A stretch of DNA of 64,000 bases from Charina bottae (lineage: Eukaryota > Chordata > Lepidosauria > Squamata > Charinaidae). Positions 9,993 to 22,299 of the stretch are shown here, piece after piece; the first letter of the stretch is position 1; each line of letters starts with the position of its first letter. A program made the translations under genes and the position numbers. The notes beneath the pieces are model-generated. The model did no database searches and was not told where the DNA came from. It saw only the letters and a program-made list of their open reading frames with translations. The DNA lies in the NCBI GenBank assembly GCA_023362775.1, contig JALMGJ010000006.1, forward strand, positions 56,689,001-56,753,000. The letters are read 5' to 3'.

Positions 9993-11212
9993 AATGTGCA
10001 CTTTAAGAGAAATACTTTCTGGTCACCCTGTTTTAGTTTTTCTTTTTTAAAGAAAAATTGTATATTGGATTATTTTATGTGATTTTGCAATTTGTATGAT
10101 GATTTGGGAAATCTGTTTTATAAAGGCACCCAAAAAATCTAAATAATAAATATTTTAAAAATCAGACCAACAATTGAAAATGGCATTGGCTTAAAGGATT
10201 TTGATTTTCCCAGCTCTACAATGAAAGAGGGTAGTCATAAAAAGAGGTCTTTAGTCAGTTGAATATTAAGCTGACTCAAATACTTCCTGGAATTGATAAT
10301 GTACAGGAGCATAACCAGGTATAAATTGAATTTTTCTATCCATGTTGGAGTAGAGAGTAATTACATAAAGACTCAGCTGTTCTAAGTGTATATATTAAAA
10401 GTTCAGCTTAAAATACTGTTTACTGCAAAAGGCCTAGTAACCTTTTGTATCTGCCTTCTAAGGAGGCTTCCCATAGTGTTATGTCTCCTTCAAAGCTAAG
10501 GACAATTTCACTGATAAAATCAACTGCTTTAATTAAAAGTGGTGAAAGGTGAAAGAGTAACAAATCTTGAAAAAGCAGAAAGCTATAAGGCTCTAAAAAT
10601 GATGGGCTTGCTTTAAACTCTCTTGACAGATTCCAATTAAAGTTGTTTAAAAATGTACTTTACACCACACAAGCAAAAGAGACCAAAAATTGGGGCAGCA
10701 ATCAGAAGTTTATGTTTACTGCTTGACTACCTATTGCAAATCGAGCACACTCAATTGCTTTCCAGGGCATGCTTCAGCAGCAGTTCCAAAGGCCTCTGCA
10801 CATTCTTCAATTAGGTTAGAAAATAAGCACATCAGAGCAATGTCCCCTGAGTATTGGCTGTAGACAAATCCCCACCTGCTTAACACAGAAAGCATTTTAT
10901 CTTGCTCTGGCTCCCAAGTTGGGTCCATCATCAAACTAATAACCATTAAGGGATTGTTACCACACTGAGTACAGACAAAAGGCAGAGAACGGTTGGGATC
11001 ATGGTACAGCTGCCACGCACAGCATGCATTTAATCCCAGCTGAGCTATACAGTCCTTACCAACAGCCGGCAAATACTAAATTGAGTGTAATTAATGAAGG
11101 ATTCAACAAATAGATGGCCTAATTAAATAACAGCCAACCATTAGTAATTAGTACATGATTTAAACAGATACAAGCATTTAGGCATGTCAGATATAAATTT
11201 CAGTATAAATTG
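9993..11212. other. No gene supported; one unassigned ORF
   Basis: Mostly AT-rich. A 113-codon minus-strand ORF (10731-11072) has a cysteine-rich, globular-looking composition (LPFVCTQCGNNPLM, MMDPTWEPEQDKML), but I recognise no family and see no clear splice sites. It could be a retrocopy fragment or chance. Confidence 0.3.
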
Positions 11213-11355
11213 ATTATATTTATATTTATATTTATATTTATATTTATATTTATATTATTTATATTTATATTTATATTTATATTTATATTTATATTTATAT
11301 ATATGTATATGTATATATACACACACACACATACATACATACACACACATATCTT
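11213..11355. repeat. (TATATT)n followed by TA/CA microsatellite
   Basis: About fifteen TTTATA units with one short interruption, then ATGTATATGTATA and two short (CA)n runs. The poly-Asn/Ile ORF over it is an artefact. Confidence 0.95.
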
Positions 11356-13092
11356 ATAGATATGTGTGCGCACGCATGTTTGCATTATAATATCCTTTCA
11401 AGATCCATCAAGACAAATCTTGAAAAATTAATAATTTTTCTTAACCTTAATAGATGATAACCTTAATATGTTATAATTCAAAATACATGGAATGTTACCA
11501 TAAACAGAACTTTAAAACACACACACATAGCGCAAACTGGCAGGTATTTCACTAAGTGTTTCATTTGATTATGACTATAGATCATATATTTTTACAAATT
11601 TATTTTCCCTGAATGTGCAGACTCTGTATTAACTGGCAGTTTTAAATTTCTACCAATCAGATAATTATTCTTGTTTGTACTCTCAAAATGGTATTTCAGG
11701 AACCCTTCATTTTCAGAAGCACCATAGGAGGATGCTCTCTGAAAAACAGTTCTAATTAGTCTTAAAGCATCTATATTTTCTACAAGTCAATTCCACATCC
11801 TGAAAGGCAAAATTTCTATTCTGTCAAAACATATTTTAAATTCTCCATTTTGCATATACCCAACTTCCAATGTCATAGTAGAAAATGAGGACTGTAAAGA
11901 AGAAGCAAGATTCCCCAAGCATGCTGTTAAGTAAGTACATTTAAGATGTTAGAGAAGAATGGTTGACAAAATAGGACCAGAAGGTTTGCACTAGTTATAA
12001 AGAAGAGGTCTTTCTGAAAGTAAAGCAAGTGAAATATTACAGCATATAATCTTAGAATTTGATATTGATTCTGCTGGGTCAAATCTGGAACACTTCCATT
12101 AATAGCCTGATTATCAGACAAGCACATATGCCTATATGCAAATACATACTGTACTCTATGGCTGTGTTCACACAATATACTTAACCCGAATTAACCTATT
12201 TTACACTGAAGTAACCAAATGGCCTGAGTTCACACTATACACTAACTCCCTCCCGCAAAAAATAAAATCAATCCTAAACAAAGGCTAATCAAGCTTAGAG
12301 GCTTTACAGATGCAGCTGTTAGGTTTGTAATGAACTTGGTTAGGCATGTTATATGAAAGCTATATTGGATTTATAAATCCTTCATATGCATGATATGTTC
12401 TTTGAAACTGTGCAATTATCAATAGCTTAATAGCTAGTATTCAGGCACAGGATATGATAGGACATCTAAAAATAGCTAGATTTCACTTACTTTGGTTATC
12501 CCAACAAGCTGCTTTCAACTGTTGGCAGAAACAGTCAAGAAATCCCATCTGTTTCCCCATTAACATTTTCAAAGTGCCTGCTCAAGCCATATGGATGCCA
12601 TTGTTCCTTATCAATTATTTATTATATATGGAAAAATAATTAGACAATTATAATTAATGGATGGTAGGATTCGGCAGTTACAGATGGCAGTGCAAGGATT
12701 CGTTTGTTACAGGAGCAGGTAAAAGACTATTATTCTAAATATGATTTCTAATTCTCCTTGAATAGAACTGCCAAAAGGGGCAGCGCTTTGGCTTCTTCCT
12801 CATTATTTTCCTCACAGATAACAATGGATCAGATGGTTCAAACTTAATAAATACAGTTTCAAGCTTGTGCTGATTCCAAATTGCAACTGGCCAGTCTTGT
12901 TACTGTATGTTAAAGAAGCTGAAAAAGTTTAGCCACAGTGCCCCCTAGAAGGCTTTAGTTGAGATCATAAATATTCAGTGCAACAAACAAAATTAGAGTA
13001 GTTCATTTCTTTTAGCAAAATGTATATTTTCTCTGGCATGTATTGTTTAAGTTCTGTATAAGATCAAGCCAGAATTTCTTCTTAGTATTTAA
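11356..13092. other. No gene; possible diverged MITE near 12160-12300
   Basis: AT-rich. GGCTGTGTTCACACAA at about 12161 and the following 130 bp resemble inverse or direct relatives near 18290 and 59745 (see findings). Otherwise nothing is recognised. Confidence 0.35.
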
Positions 13093-13093
13093 A

Positions 13094-13135
<42 letters not shown>
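13093..13135. repeat. (AAT)n microsatellite
   Basis: About fourteen uninterrupted AAT units, ending some 90 bp before an R4-clade LINE relic. Confidence 0.97.
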
Positions 13136-13199
13136 TCACCAACACTATCCCGTGATAATATGAATATTAACATTATAATTGGGAAATGCCTTCCCACTA

Positions 13200-14165
13200 A
13201 TTTCCAAGATGCCCTAGGGAAATAACATCAAGAGTCTGGATGAAGAAGATCACGACAAATACCTGGGCATCCTTCAGGCTGACGACAACAAGCACACTGA
13301 AGTCAAGAAGAAGGTTAGTAGTGAATACATCAGAAGAGTGAAGATCTTAAAAGTCCAAACTCGGTGGCGGAAATACCATCAAGGCGATTAATACCAGGGC
13401 AATTCCAGTCACTAGATATACAGCTGGAATAGTGGACTCAAGCTGAACTAGAAGCCCTGGATAGGAAGACCAGAAAAATAATAACAACAAATCATGCCCT
13501 TCATCCACGCAGCAACGCTGACAGCCTCTATTTACCAAGGAGCATAGGTGGGCATGGAATGTTGCAAGTACACCAGATAGTTGAAGAAGAAAAAAGGGCA
13601 TTAGAAGAGTATCTGTAGGACAGTGAAGAAGATGCACTGAAGCTAGTAACCATGAAGGCTTACTGAATACCAAAGAGACCAGACTGGCTTATAAAAAAGA
13701 CCAAATGAAGAATAAAGAAGAGACATGGCAAGGCAAAGTATTACATGGACAGTACATAAAAAAAACCTAGCAAGTAAAGCAGAAAACAAGAAGACCTGGC
13801 AATGGCTAAGAGGAGGAAAGTTGAAGAAAGAGACAGAGGGGCTAATTCTGGCCACCCAAGACCAAGCCTTAAGAACAAATGCATATAAAGCCAGAATTGA
13901 GAAGACAGCAACAGACAGCAAATGCCCAAAGAAGCTGAAGAAACAGTGGACCACCTAGTTAGCTGCTGCAAGATTGCAAGATAACACAGACTGATTACAA
14001 ACAATGGCATGACAAAGTAGCAACAATGGTACATTGGAATATCTGTAAGAAACACCATGTTAACACAATTCTTTGAGAAGGCAGCTGAGTTCCTGAACTG
14101 TGGAGCCTGATATTGTATTGTTATCAGGTACTAGACAGCAAGATAATATACTGTCTGTGCCAACT
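13200..14165 (+). mobile_element. R4/Dong-clade LINE relic (RT C-terminus to endonuclease)
   Basis: The plus-strand frames give KYLGILQADDNKHTEVKKK, then YTAGIVDSS-like residues after INTRAIPVTRY, LHPRSNADSLYLPRSIGGHG, HQIVEEEKRALEEYL, PKRPDWLIKKTK and KTWQWLRGGKLKKETEGL. This is the post-RT region of R4-clade non-LTR elements. It ends near AEETVDHLVSCCKIA, the Cys/His knuckle beside the restriction-like endonuclease. Several stops and frame changes make it dead, and the RT catalytic core is missing. R4-type elements are described in other squamates. Confidence 0.65.
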
Positions 14166-15133
14166 CAAGTGCTCTTGTTCTTGTGACTGGCCCCCAATAA
14201 GTAATGTAGCAGATGGTATTTTCTAACTGTTGCTCAAAGCCAAAGCTACTTCTGCTGTAGTGACTATGGTCAGGACAACCTTCACTTGCCATCACTTATC
14301 CATCAGCCAGTCATAAGGAAATATCTTGGGGCACTGTTATAGAGTGAACTTTGATAAACAAGGTAGCCTATAGAACCCTTGTAGTGTTCGCTTTATCACA
14401 AGGATGGCCAAAGCCGTTTTCAAACAGTTTTGTTCCAAAGAATGAAACCTGTTGAAAGTCAAACAGATTGTAAATATTAACTTGATTTTAAACACAACCC
14501 TTTTAAGGTTTGGGGTTTTTTTTACATCCGTAACAGCAGCATCTGCAATGTCATTCTCTCAGCCCACCCCCCTTCTGTGTGTTACGATGTCACATACACA
14601 TCCAAAAGGGGCAGAGCTTGTGGCATCATGTAGCAAAAGCCTGCAGGCACCCATGGTGCATAGCTAAACCCTGTCCTCAAAGTCATGCCTGTAATGACAC
14701 ATCTGCATGTACAGTGAGGACATCTTTTCTTAGGTCTTCACACTGGATGCATGATAGCTTTTACATGAGCTAACCATGATACAAATATTGTCCAGTGTTC
14801 TACTCCTCTATTATGGCATCTATAATGGCCAGCAGTTTTCCCTGGCCAGGCACTCAGAAAATTTGTTGGAATAGCCATCTGGCAGGGAATTCTGAGGGAT
14901 GCCATCACTGTACTTTTGAAAGTCATCAGAATGGGGAATGCTCCCTATAGGATAGGAGCAGATATGTACAGAAATGAACATGCAATTACATCCCAACTTA
15001 CCAATGAATTAAGCCTGCAGACTTAGAGAAGGGATTGAAGTATTTAATCTGAGCAGTTCTCCAATCTACCAGTTCTACAACAACCCACTAAAACCTGACT
15101 TTTCCTCCATCTTTTCCTCAGGAGATAGAGATA
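14166..15133. other. No recognisable feature
   Basis: Short unrelated ORFs only. Confidence 0.45.
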
Positions 15134-15573
15134 CAGGCAGTCCTTGCTTAATGACCACTAGTTCAGTTACTGTTTGAACTTACAATGGTGCTGAACAAGT
15201 GATACTTACAACCTGTCCTCATACTTAGGATGGTCGCAGTGTCCATGTGGTCACGTGATCACGATCTGGGTGCTCAGCGACCAGCTCGCAATTACAACAT
15301 CGCAGTGTCCTAGAGTCACATGATTGCCATATGCAACCTTCACTGCCAGCTTTCAACAAGCAAAGTCAATGGGGAAGCCAGCAGGAAGTAGCAAATGGCG
15401 ACCACTTGACATCACGCTTAACGGTGGCACAGGCTTTGCTCAATGATGGCAACCAGAAGTGCCGAAACTGCTGTCACTAAGCAGTGTGGTCACCTGACAT
15501 CACATTTTATGTCCACGTTCCTTGGTGATGGAAATTCCGGTCCCAATTACCGTCATTAAGTGAGGACTACCTG
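15134..15573. mobile_element. Mariner/Tigger-like non-autonomous element
   Basis: Starts CAGGCAGTCCTTGCTTAATG and ends ...CATTAAGTGAGGACTACCTG, imperfect TIRs of about 20 bp. The same end type is seen at 41931-42124, which has a clean TA duplication. Here the flanks are TA and TT. No transposase ORF is present, and the core has several TGTGGTCAC-like repeats. Confidence 0.6.
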
Positions 15574-15717
15574 TTCACCAAAGACAGCAGTTCACAATAG
15601 AATTGGAAACAGAATTGCATCCTGCATTGCATATACACCCAAGAATGTAAAGCTACTACTACGTGAGTATCTTTGTGGCATATTTTCAAAATATCCTACT
15701 TATTCATGAATTGAAAG

Positions 15718-16430
15718 GTTTTGGGGTTTTTTGCTTTATTTATTTAATGAAACAGAACAGAAAGAAAAAATAATGAGAAAAAATATACAAAAAGTAACAA
15801 AAAAGGAAAAGAAAAAACACAATAACAAGACACATGCATTTTTTACATAATAGTTCAATAAAACTATGTCATTGTAATTGTCCTTGCATATTCTACATAT
15901 ATAGGCAACTCATTAATAAGTTGCGAGTAACATCAATTCTTCATTCCACTGAGTAATTGGAGCCATAAATTTGTCTTTCCCATGTTGAAGGGCTAATCTC
16001 TTGGAAATAATAAGGTCACAAAGAATCAATTTCTGTTGTCCAGCTGTCAGTTTCCATGTAATAGGTATGTACATCCAAAGAATGTATGCATCCATAAATA
16101 TTAAACTTAGTCTTAAACTCCAATTAATATATGTAAATATTCTTCCCAGAACACTATAACTTTAGGACATTGCAAAAACAGGTGTTTTAGTGAAGCACTG
16201 TTTGGGTTCCCTCTCCAACAACATGGTGATTTACTCATTCCATTTCTGTATAAATGCAATGAGGTCCAATAAGTCAGATATATTTTTTGTTGAACAAGTA
16301 AGATCTAATGACGTTGCTGATGTTACATTTTCCCTCTGTTTAGACAAAACTAGGTTTGACAGTTCTTTATTCCATTCAGTCTCTAAAATTTGTGTGTTAC
16401 ATTGATTTACAGAAAACATATTTACTGTAT
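15718..16430 (-). mobile_element. L1-clade LINE ORF2 3' end, relic
   Basis: On the minus strand the sequence encodes an L1-type C-terminus with WKLTAGQQKLILCDLIISKR and APITQWNEELMLLATY. It is followed by a T/A-rich 3' UTR ending in ATTAAATAAATAAAG near 15718-15750. It aligns by eye to 37850-38480 on the plus strand (shared TGAATGGAATAA, TACAGAAA, GATGAGT/GAATGAGT blocks). Several stops are present. Confidence 0.6.
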
Positions 16431-19400
16431 ACAGACTGATGATGGGCTTTTTGGTTTCATAAGATGTAATGATCCCTTCTAATAACTATGTTGTCTCTGA
16501 GGCTGAAGATGCCACAGCTCTGAACCAAGACATCAACCAATATTGTGAATACTTCCAGTGGGTAGCAACTGAAAATGGTTTTTATCTTTTAACATAGAAA
16601 ATGATAAAAATAATAATCAGATAAGTTCTTAGATTTACTATATAAATTCAAATACTTTTTTTAAAATTTAAAATGTATGTCCTCCAGAGACCTACAGTAT
16701 GTATCTTATTGTTCCCATTTTAACAGTGGTAATCATTTTTCCTTTTTTTTATTTCAGATGGTTTCCTAAGACCCTGTCAGGTCTGTCACCATTTTCTCAG
16801 TATTTTTGACATAAACATGCTAATATCAATTCAGTTTGCTGTGATGTTATTCAACTCATATTTAGTTTGTTTTATCTCCCTGTATAAGCTGGGAGTTTTC
16901 AACTTGTCTTTCAGATCAGTCTTGTATTTATGTTTGAGTTTCTTCATTTATTTAATTACAATTTATCAGCAACCTCTAGAAATTTAACGGCACCCCCAAT
17001 ACAGCCCTGGTGTTGGAGACTGGGTACCTTTGCTTTCATAGATTACATAATTTGCTTTGGCAAATCACAATTCACACAGATCAGCCCCCATGCAACGCAA
17101 AGCTCTTATCTTTTCAAACTTTATTCCATCTGTTGCACGCACTGAATTAGAGAAACTATTCCGTAGATAATTAGGCACCAATGCTTCATGACCATTTTTA
17201 TTGCTTAAAGCCTCATTTGAGTCTACAACCAGTTTTCAATCAATATAGCACTTATTCAATACGCTAAAACTTTATTTCTAAAGGCTGCCAATTTTCTTCT
17301 AATTTATTCCCTTCTAAGTAGAACAAAGGAAGTAACTGCACCATTACAATGATCTAGCGGATGCCATTTTCCTTCCTTCCCCCAGTCTGATAAAAAATAT
17401 TTTCAGATGGAATACGCTATTCTTTTTCTTCCCCTGCTCCAATTTTAATAGGTACCAATGCTGTAATTTTCATTTTCTTGCTTCCACTTGCTGCGCTGTG
17501 TCAGAGGCCAGATTAGATGGAGCAGCAATCAATCAGAGCAGTGGTCAAGGTGACTTTTTTCCTTCCCAGCAGCCTAACAACTGCAGTTAATACTTCCTTT
17601 TCATTTTCCTATTCATTTCTTTAATACTTCACAGATATCCATTTTTATACCGTGTGGATAAAGTATTTCATAAGATGAAAAAGAATCACTCCAAAGACTG
17701 CATATTATCTAGTTGAGTATTAGGAAAGAATGGTGAAATATGGACTTGGGGGATACTAGTGGGGAGAACAGTTGCCAACAATGTTCCCAGGAAATACAAT
17801 TCTTGCCACCCAAATATGCAAATATCATTCATCTGCCTGGGGCCTGGGCTGGCAGTGAACTGGCTGTACTGCATCCTTCTTAGTCTGTTGCTTTTCCTCC
17901 CGTACTGGACTAGTTACTTATGAGACATTAAGTTGGGCTCAACCTCAGACAACCTCATCACAAAGGCTTGCCATTCTGGACTATCTCCAGCATTAACTTG
18001 TGGAGGACAACTTTGTAATTTATTGCATCCCATCCATCCATCCATCCATCCATCCTTGCCGTTGCTGTCCCCTCCTTTTACTTCCCAAGCACTGGGGCCA
18101 GGATGTTAACGATGCCCGACGTGTCCTTTTTACGTGTAGCTAGAGACAGCAATTGTAACGCAGTCACAGCTTGACCAGGAAGCCAATAAACAAACGATGA
18201 ATCCAAGGGAAAAGATGGGAGACACAGTGAGGTGGAATCCAGAGTTCAGAGCATGGCAAGAAGGTAAACATGGCAGTAAACCTTGTAATGACTTAATTGA
18301 TGGCCTGGTTTGCGCTGCATGCTAAGTCAATGGCTGAGTTTCCCACAACATGCTGAATCACAAATGATCCACTTCTATCTTAGTCTAATCTAACATGTTA
18401 CATGAATCAAGCTACTGAGTTCCTTGGTCAAATTTGAAGCATATCCAAAATCAAGGGTAGATAATGTTAGATTTCTGAGTGCCTGCAGAAACCTCCCATT
18501 GCACTGGTCAAGTCCCCTGCTTCATTTGACCTTATGCAGCTTCCTAACTAGTTGCCCTGCTGTTAAATTGAGTGTTGTTGATTGGCTGCATCTTCTGTGG
18601 GATTTTGAGAGATAACTCACAATATTCCAAAATTCTAAATATGTTCACTAACCCTAAAAGCTTGTTTATTTCCATCCCAGAGTGTCACCTGTGTGTAAGT
18701 AAGCCTAACTAGCCCTATTTAACCATAATGTCACTTAAGAAAGGCTAAACAGTCACTAGACTGGGGTTTTTCTTCTTTTTCATGAAATCTTGAATCAAAA
18801 CTGAAGTCTGAAAAGTATTTCATTATTATGAAGAGATGACAAGATGTCATTCAATACAGAGGACAGGAAAATTCAGACACACAACTCTAAGTGCTAAAAT
18901 CTCTAGGCCAAATAGACCACCAGATTCCAATTAGGAACAAGACACAAATTAGCAGGGGCTGGTGCAGTTACCCTCTGCATCTGGATTGTTGATTGTCAAA
19001 ATGAACAAGGAATAAGGGGAAAAAATAAGAAACTATAAATAAAAGCATGTTTGGAACCGATTTCAGCCTTGAATATTCCATTTCAGCCTGCTACAGCCTC
19101 CCATAATTTCTCTTTCAACAGACTTAGATATTATGTTTTGAAAAAAAAATTAAGGCTATAAGTGATTGAGAAGCCTATGGAAAAACACACACACACACAC
19201 ACATTAGATTGGTGTGCTTTTATCTTGACTGATGCATATAATAATGGATAAAGCAAAGGGAGTGGGCAACATTATCTACTAGTTTCAGCTAGGCTGTGAC
19301 CTTACATGGAGCTGGAGGTTTTCTGCATTTTCTTTGTACAATGGAAACAGGAATACTTGGTTTTAATGGGAACAAAACATTATAAACATTAACAGAATCT

Positions 19401-19780
19401 GCAGTATAGTACAGAGAGGCTATTCGGGTGTAGAAGCTGTACATTTTCTTTGATAACACAAATATCTCCATGGGGAATACTGGATTGTTTTTTGCATAAA
19501 AGAAAACGATTTGGAAGAACTGTCAACATAATCCATCTACCATCCAAGAGGTAAATGTGACATTGCCATGGTAACACCTTGTTATGAGTCTTCAGAGTAG
19601 ATGACCATGAGCTTCAAGTGGTATTCATTGGGTTGAAGTCCTTGACCATTAGAGACTAACATATTCATTGCAACATCACCCTACTTTGAATGCCCAGGAC
19701 CACCTCCAACCACAACTATCAAAAATTAGTTGCATAGTTTCCCACATTTTGAGGTGCAAAATATATAAAATATATATTTT
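16431..19780. other. No gene; small microsatellites
   Basis: About 3.3 kb of AT-rich sequence. It holds a (TCCA)n run at about 18029-18056 and a (CA)n run at 19186-19202. A possible diverged MITE lies near 18285-18400. No coding region is supported. Confidence 0.45.
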
Positions 19781-19846
19781 TCATTATTATAAAACTGTGA
19801 CTGGTGGCCAGTGTTAGTACTGATTGTCACAGTTTTATAATAATGA
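19781..19846. repeat. Perfect 21-bp inverted repeat (hairpin)
   Basis: TCATTATTATAAAACTGTGA plus C at 19781-19801 is repeated exactly in inverse at 19826-19846, with a 24-bp spacer. It could be a small palindromic MITE. No family was recognised. Confidence 0.85.
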
Positions 19847-20799
19847 ACTCAATGGCTAGCAATCCCAAGTATTTGCCAAGGTGATTATTTGTAAAGCCTT
19901 TTGCTGCCCTCTTGTGGCTCTCTCCAAAACTACATTGGTGAATAAAACGGACAAAGAGAAACAAATATCGTATTATATGAGTATATGAGTTTCATTGCTT
20001 CAAGGGAGAGTCAATTTTATTTAATGCAGAATTGACTGGTTGGTTTTTCTTGCCTTCCATAGTACTCTTAGTAAGTGACTCCAAATCCATAATTTGAAGG
20101 CATACATCTCTCTCTCTCTCTATGTCCAACTTCCACAGTGGTACATTACTATTTTGTTGTCACAGAAATATCTTCAATTTCATGATCTTGTCTAAGTTTG
20201 TCATTGTATCTTTACTAGAATCTCTTCTTTACTTCTCCAGAATACCACCCATCTTTATTTTTGACCTCAAGAAAACAAAACCAGCTACCATTTTACTTCT
20301 CTACTGTCCACTCTAAGTATGCTCTTTGCCATTACTTTTATCTTTTTAACATTAACCTGCTTTTTCATTTTCTCTGTTTACTTTCAAAATGAGTTTTCTA
20401 TTTTCTGCTAAAAGGGGAATCAAATCTTTATTACAGTTATAGACCAGCATAAGGAGGGTGGGGTACAGTTAATTATAAAGCATAGAAGATACATCAAAGT
20501 CTAAAAATAAAAATTATGAAAAACTAGAAGGGGAGTTATCTCAAATAATAATTATTTTTGTGGGCCTATTTTGATTCTAGCTTCCATCCTATATTTGCTG
20601 TACAAGTTGAACAGATAAGGGAACAATATACAACATTCTTTTCTCCTTCCTATTTTAAACTACTCTGTTTCTCCAAATTCAGTACTTACAGGAACCTTTT
20701 CTTTACTGTATTTACTGTAAAGCTTCCTCAGAAGAATAATCAGGTAAACTGGTACTCCCATTAGCTCTAATATATTCTATGCTGTGGCATGATCTACAT
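19847..20799. other. No recognisable feature
   Basis: AT-rich with a short (TC)n at about 20109-20121. Confidence 0.45.
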
Positions 20800-21062
20800 C
20801 AGAGCTTTCCAAACTGTGTGTCGGGACACGTTAGTGTGTCGGCTGCAGTGTCTGGGTGTATCGCAGCTGCTTCTGCCTCCAAACCTGCCCTGCCAGGATT
20901 CCACACAGGTCCTAGTGCCTGCCTTGTGCCTTGCTGCCTCCAAACCTGCTGTGATTCTGCGCAGGTCCTAGTGCCTGCCTTGTGCCCTGCTGTAAGAGTG
21001 TGTCGCGAAATGATGCATGTCTAAAAAGTGTGTCACCAACATGAAAAGTTTGGAAAGCTCTG
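20800..21062. mobile_element. hAT non-autonomous element (CAGAGCTTTCCAAAC family)
   Basis: Both ends read CAGAGCTTTCCAAACT inward. Flanks are ATCTACAT and GTCTACAT (8 bp, one mismatch), the hAT signature. Subterminal TGTGTCGGGACACG and TGTGTCGCGAAATGATGCAT blocks are shared with the copies at 21554, 31137, 41070 and 58603. The core holds about two copies of a CAGGTCCTAGTGCCTGCCTT repeat. Confidence 0.85.
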
Positions 21063-21553
21063 GTCTACATAATAAAAAACACTGCAGTATTCAATACAGT
21101 AAAAGTAAAGCACCTTATAGTCTGTTGCTCTCTCCATTATCAATTTTATATTATCTATCTGATCTTTTGTCCTTCTGTATTTTCTAAAATGTATCTGTTC
21201 ACCCTAAACAAAATGTTGCTTGTATGCACTATTAGTACAATGGTTTGTTAATTTGTGTGTTCTCTTGCATCCCTCTTCTACCAGTATTTTTCAACTGCTA
21301 CGCCACAAGAATTTTTTCCTATTTGTTAATATGGAGATGTTAGCATTTTAACTACCTCTTCTGCAGTTTTAATCAGCTCAATGGGAATTTTATCTGTATT
21401 TCATGCTTTCCTATTTAATAGCTAATATGGTTAATCCCTCTCAACTTTGGTTTTTCAACTCGTTTCATGTGATTTGGGAAAGTGAACAGGTAGCGCAATT
21501 GAGAATTATGGGATGGATGGACAGAGTTTTCCAAACTGGGCAGCCATGTAATG

Positions 21554-21899
21554 CAGACCTTTCCAAAGTTTTCATCGTGGTGACACACTTTTTAGACATG
21601 CATCATTTCACGACACACTCTTACAGCAGGGCATCATTTTGCGACACACTCTTACAGCAGGGCACAAGGCAGGCACTAGGACCTGCGTGGAATCACAGCA
21701 GGTTTGGAGGCAGCAAGGCACGAGGCAGGCACTAGGACCTGCGCAGAATCACAGCAGGTTTGGAGGCAGCAAGGCACAAGGCAGGCACTAGGACCTGCGC
21801 GGAATCCTGGCAGGGGTCGGAGGCAGCAGCAGCCACGACACACCCAGACACTGTAGCCGACACACTAACGTGTCCCGACACACAGTTTGGAAAGCTCTG
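21554..21899. mobile_element. hAT non-autonomous element, tandem-expanded core
   Basis: Same family as 20800-21062 but in inverse orientation, 500 bp away. Ends are CAGACCTTTCCAAAGTTTTC and ...CAGTTTGGAAAGCTCTG. Flanks are ATGTAATG and ATCTAATG. The core has three tandem units of about 55 bp (GGCACTAGGACCTGCG..., GGTTTGGAGGCAGCAAGGCA) where the sister has about two, and a duplicated GCGACACACTCTTACAGCAG block. Confidence 0.85.
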
Positions 21900-22042
21900 A
21901 TCTAATGTGTGGACTTCAACAGGTAGAATTCTCCAGCCAGCATGGCTACTGATAAGTATTCTGGGAGGTGCCAAGGTTGAATCAGTTTCAAAGAAGTCTG
22001 TTTCCCACTGAGCCTTTAACAACTATCTGATGTAATGGTACA

Positions 22043-22299
22043 TGGGGATGACCTTGGGAGACAGGGAGAAGAGACGCAGCCAAGGGAATGGTCAGATAAA
22101 AGGCAAGTTAGCCCACAGTAGGAATGTGGGCAGGGAAAGCGGCTCAGAAGGGATGCTCCCTATTTCTTGGGCTGCAAAGGAGATGGCAGAGAGAAATGCA
22201 CTTTTAGACTTGCAGGATTCCAGTAATGTAAACTTACAATAAAGTAGAACTAGCTCATATGGCAATGCTTCCTGTCTGGTCTACCTCACAAGGCTGACA
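22043..22299 (+). repeat. LTR-like sequence, copy 1
   Basis: TGGGGATGACCTTGGGAGAC ... ACAATAAAG ... CTGTCTGGTCTACCTCAC...GCTGACA. It shares its start, polyadenylation signal and end with 57002-57254, so both are copies of one element with TG/CA ends. It resembles a solo LTR, but no target duplication is evident. Confidence 0.45.

Noticed and set aside
13347..14058. Minus-strand hydrophobic ORFs resembling membrane proteins
   Set aside because: Antisense of the R4-like LINE relic. Hydrophobicity is a by-product of Lys/Glu-rich sense coding.
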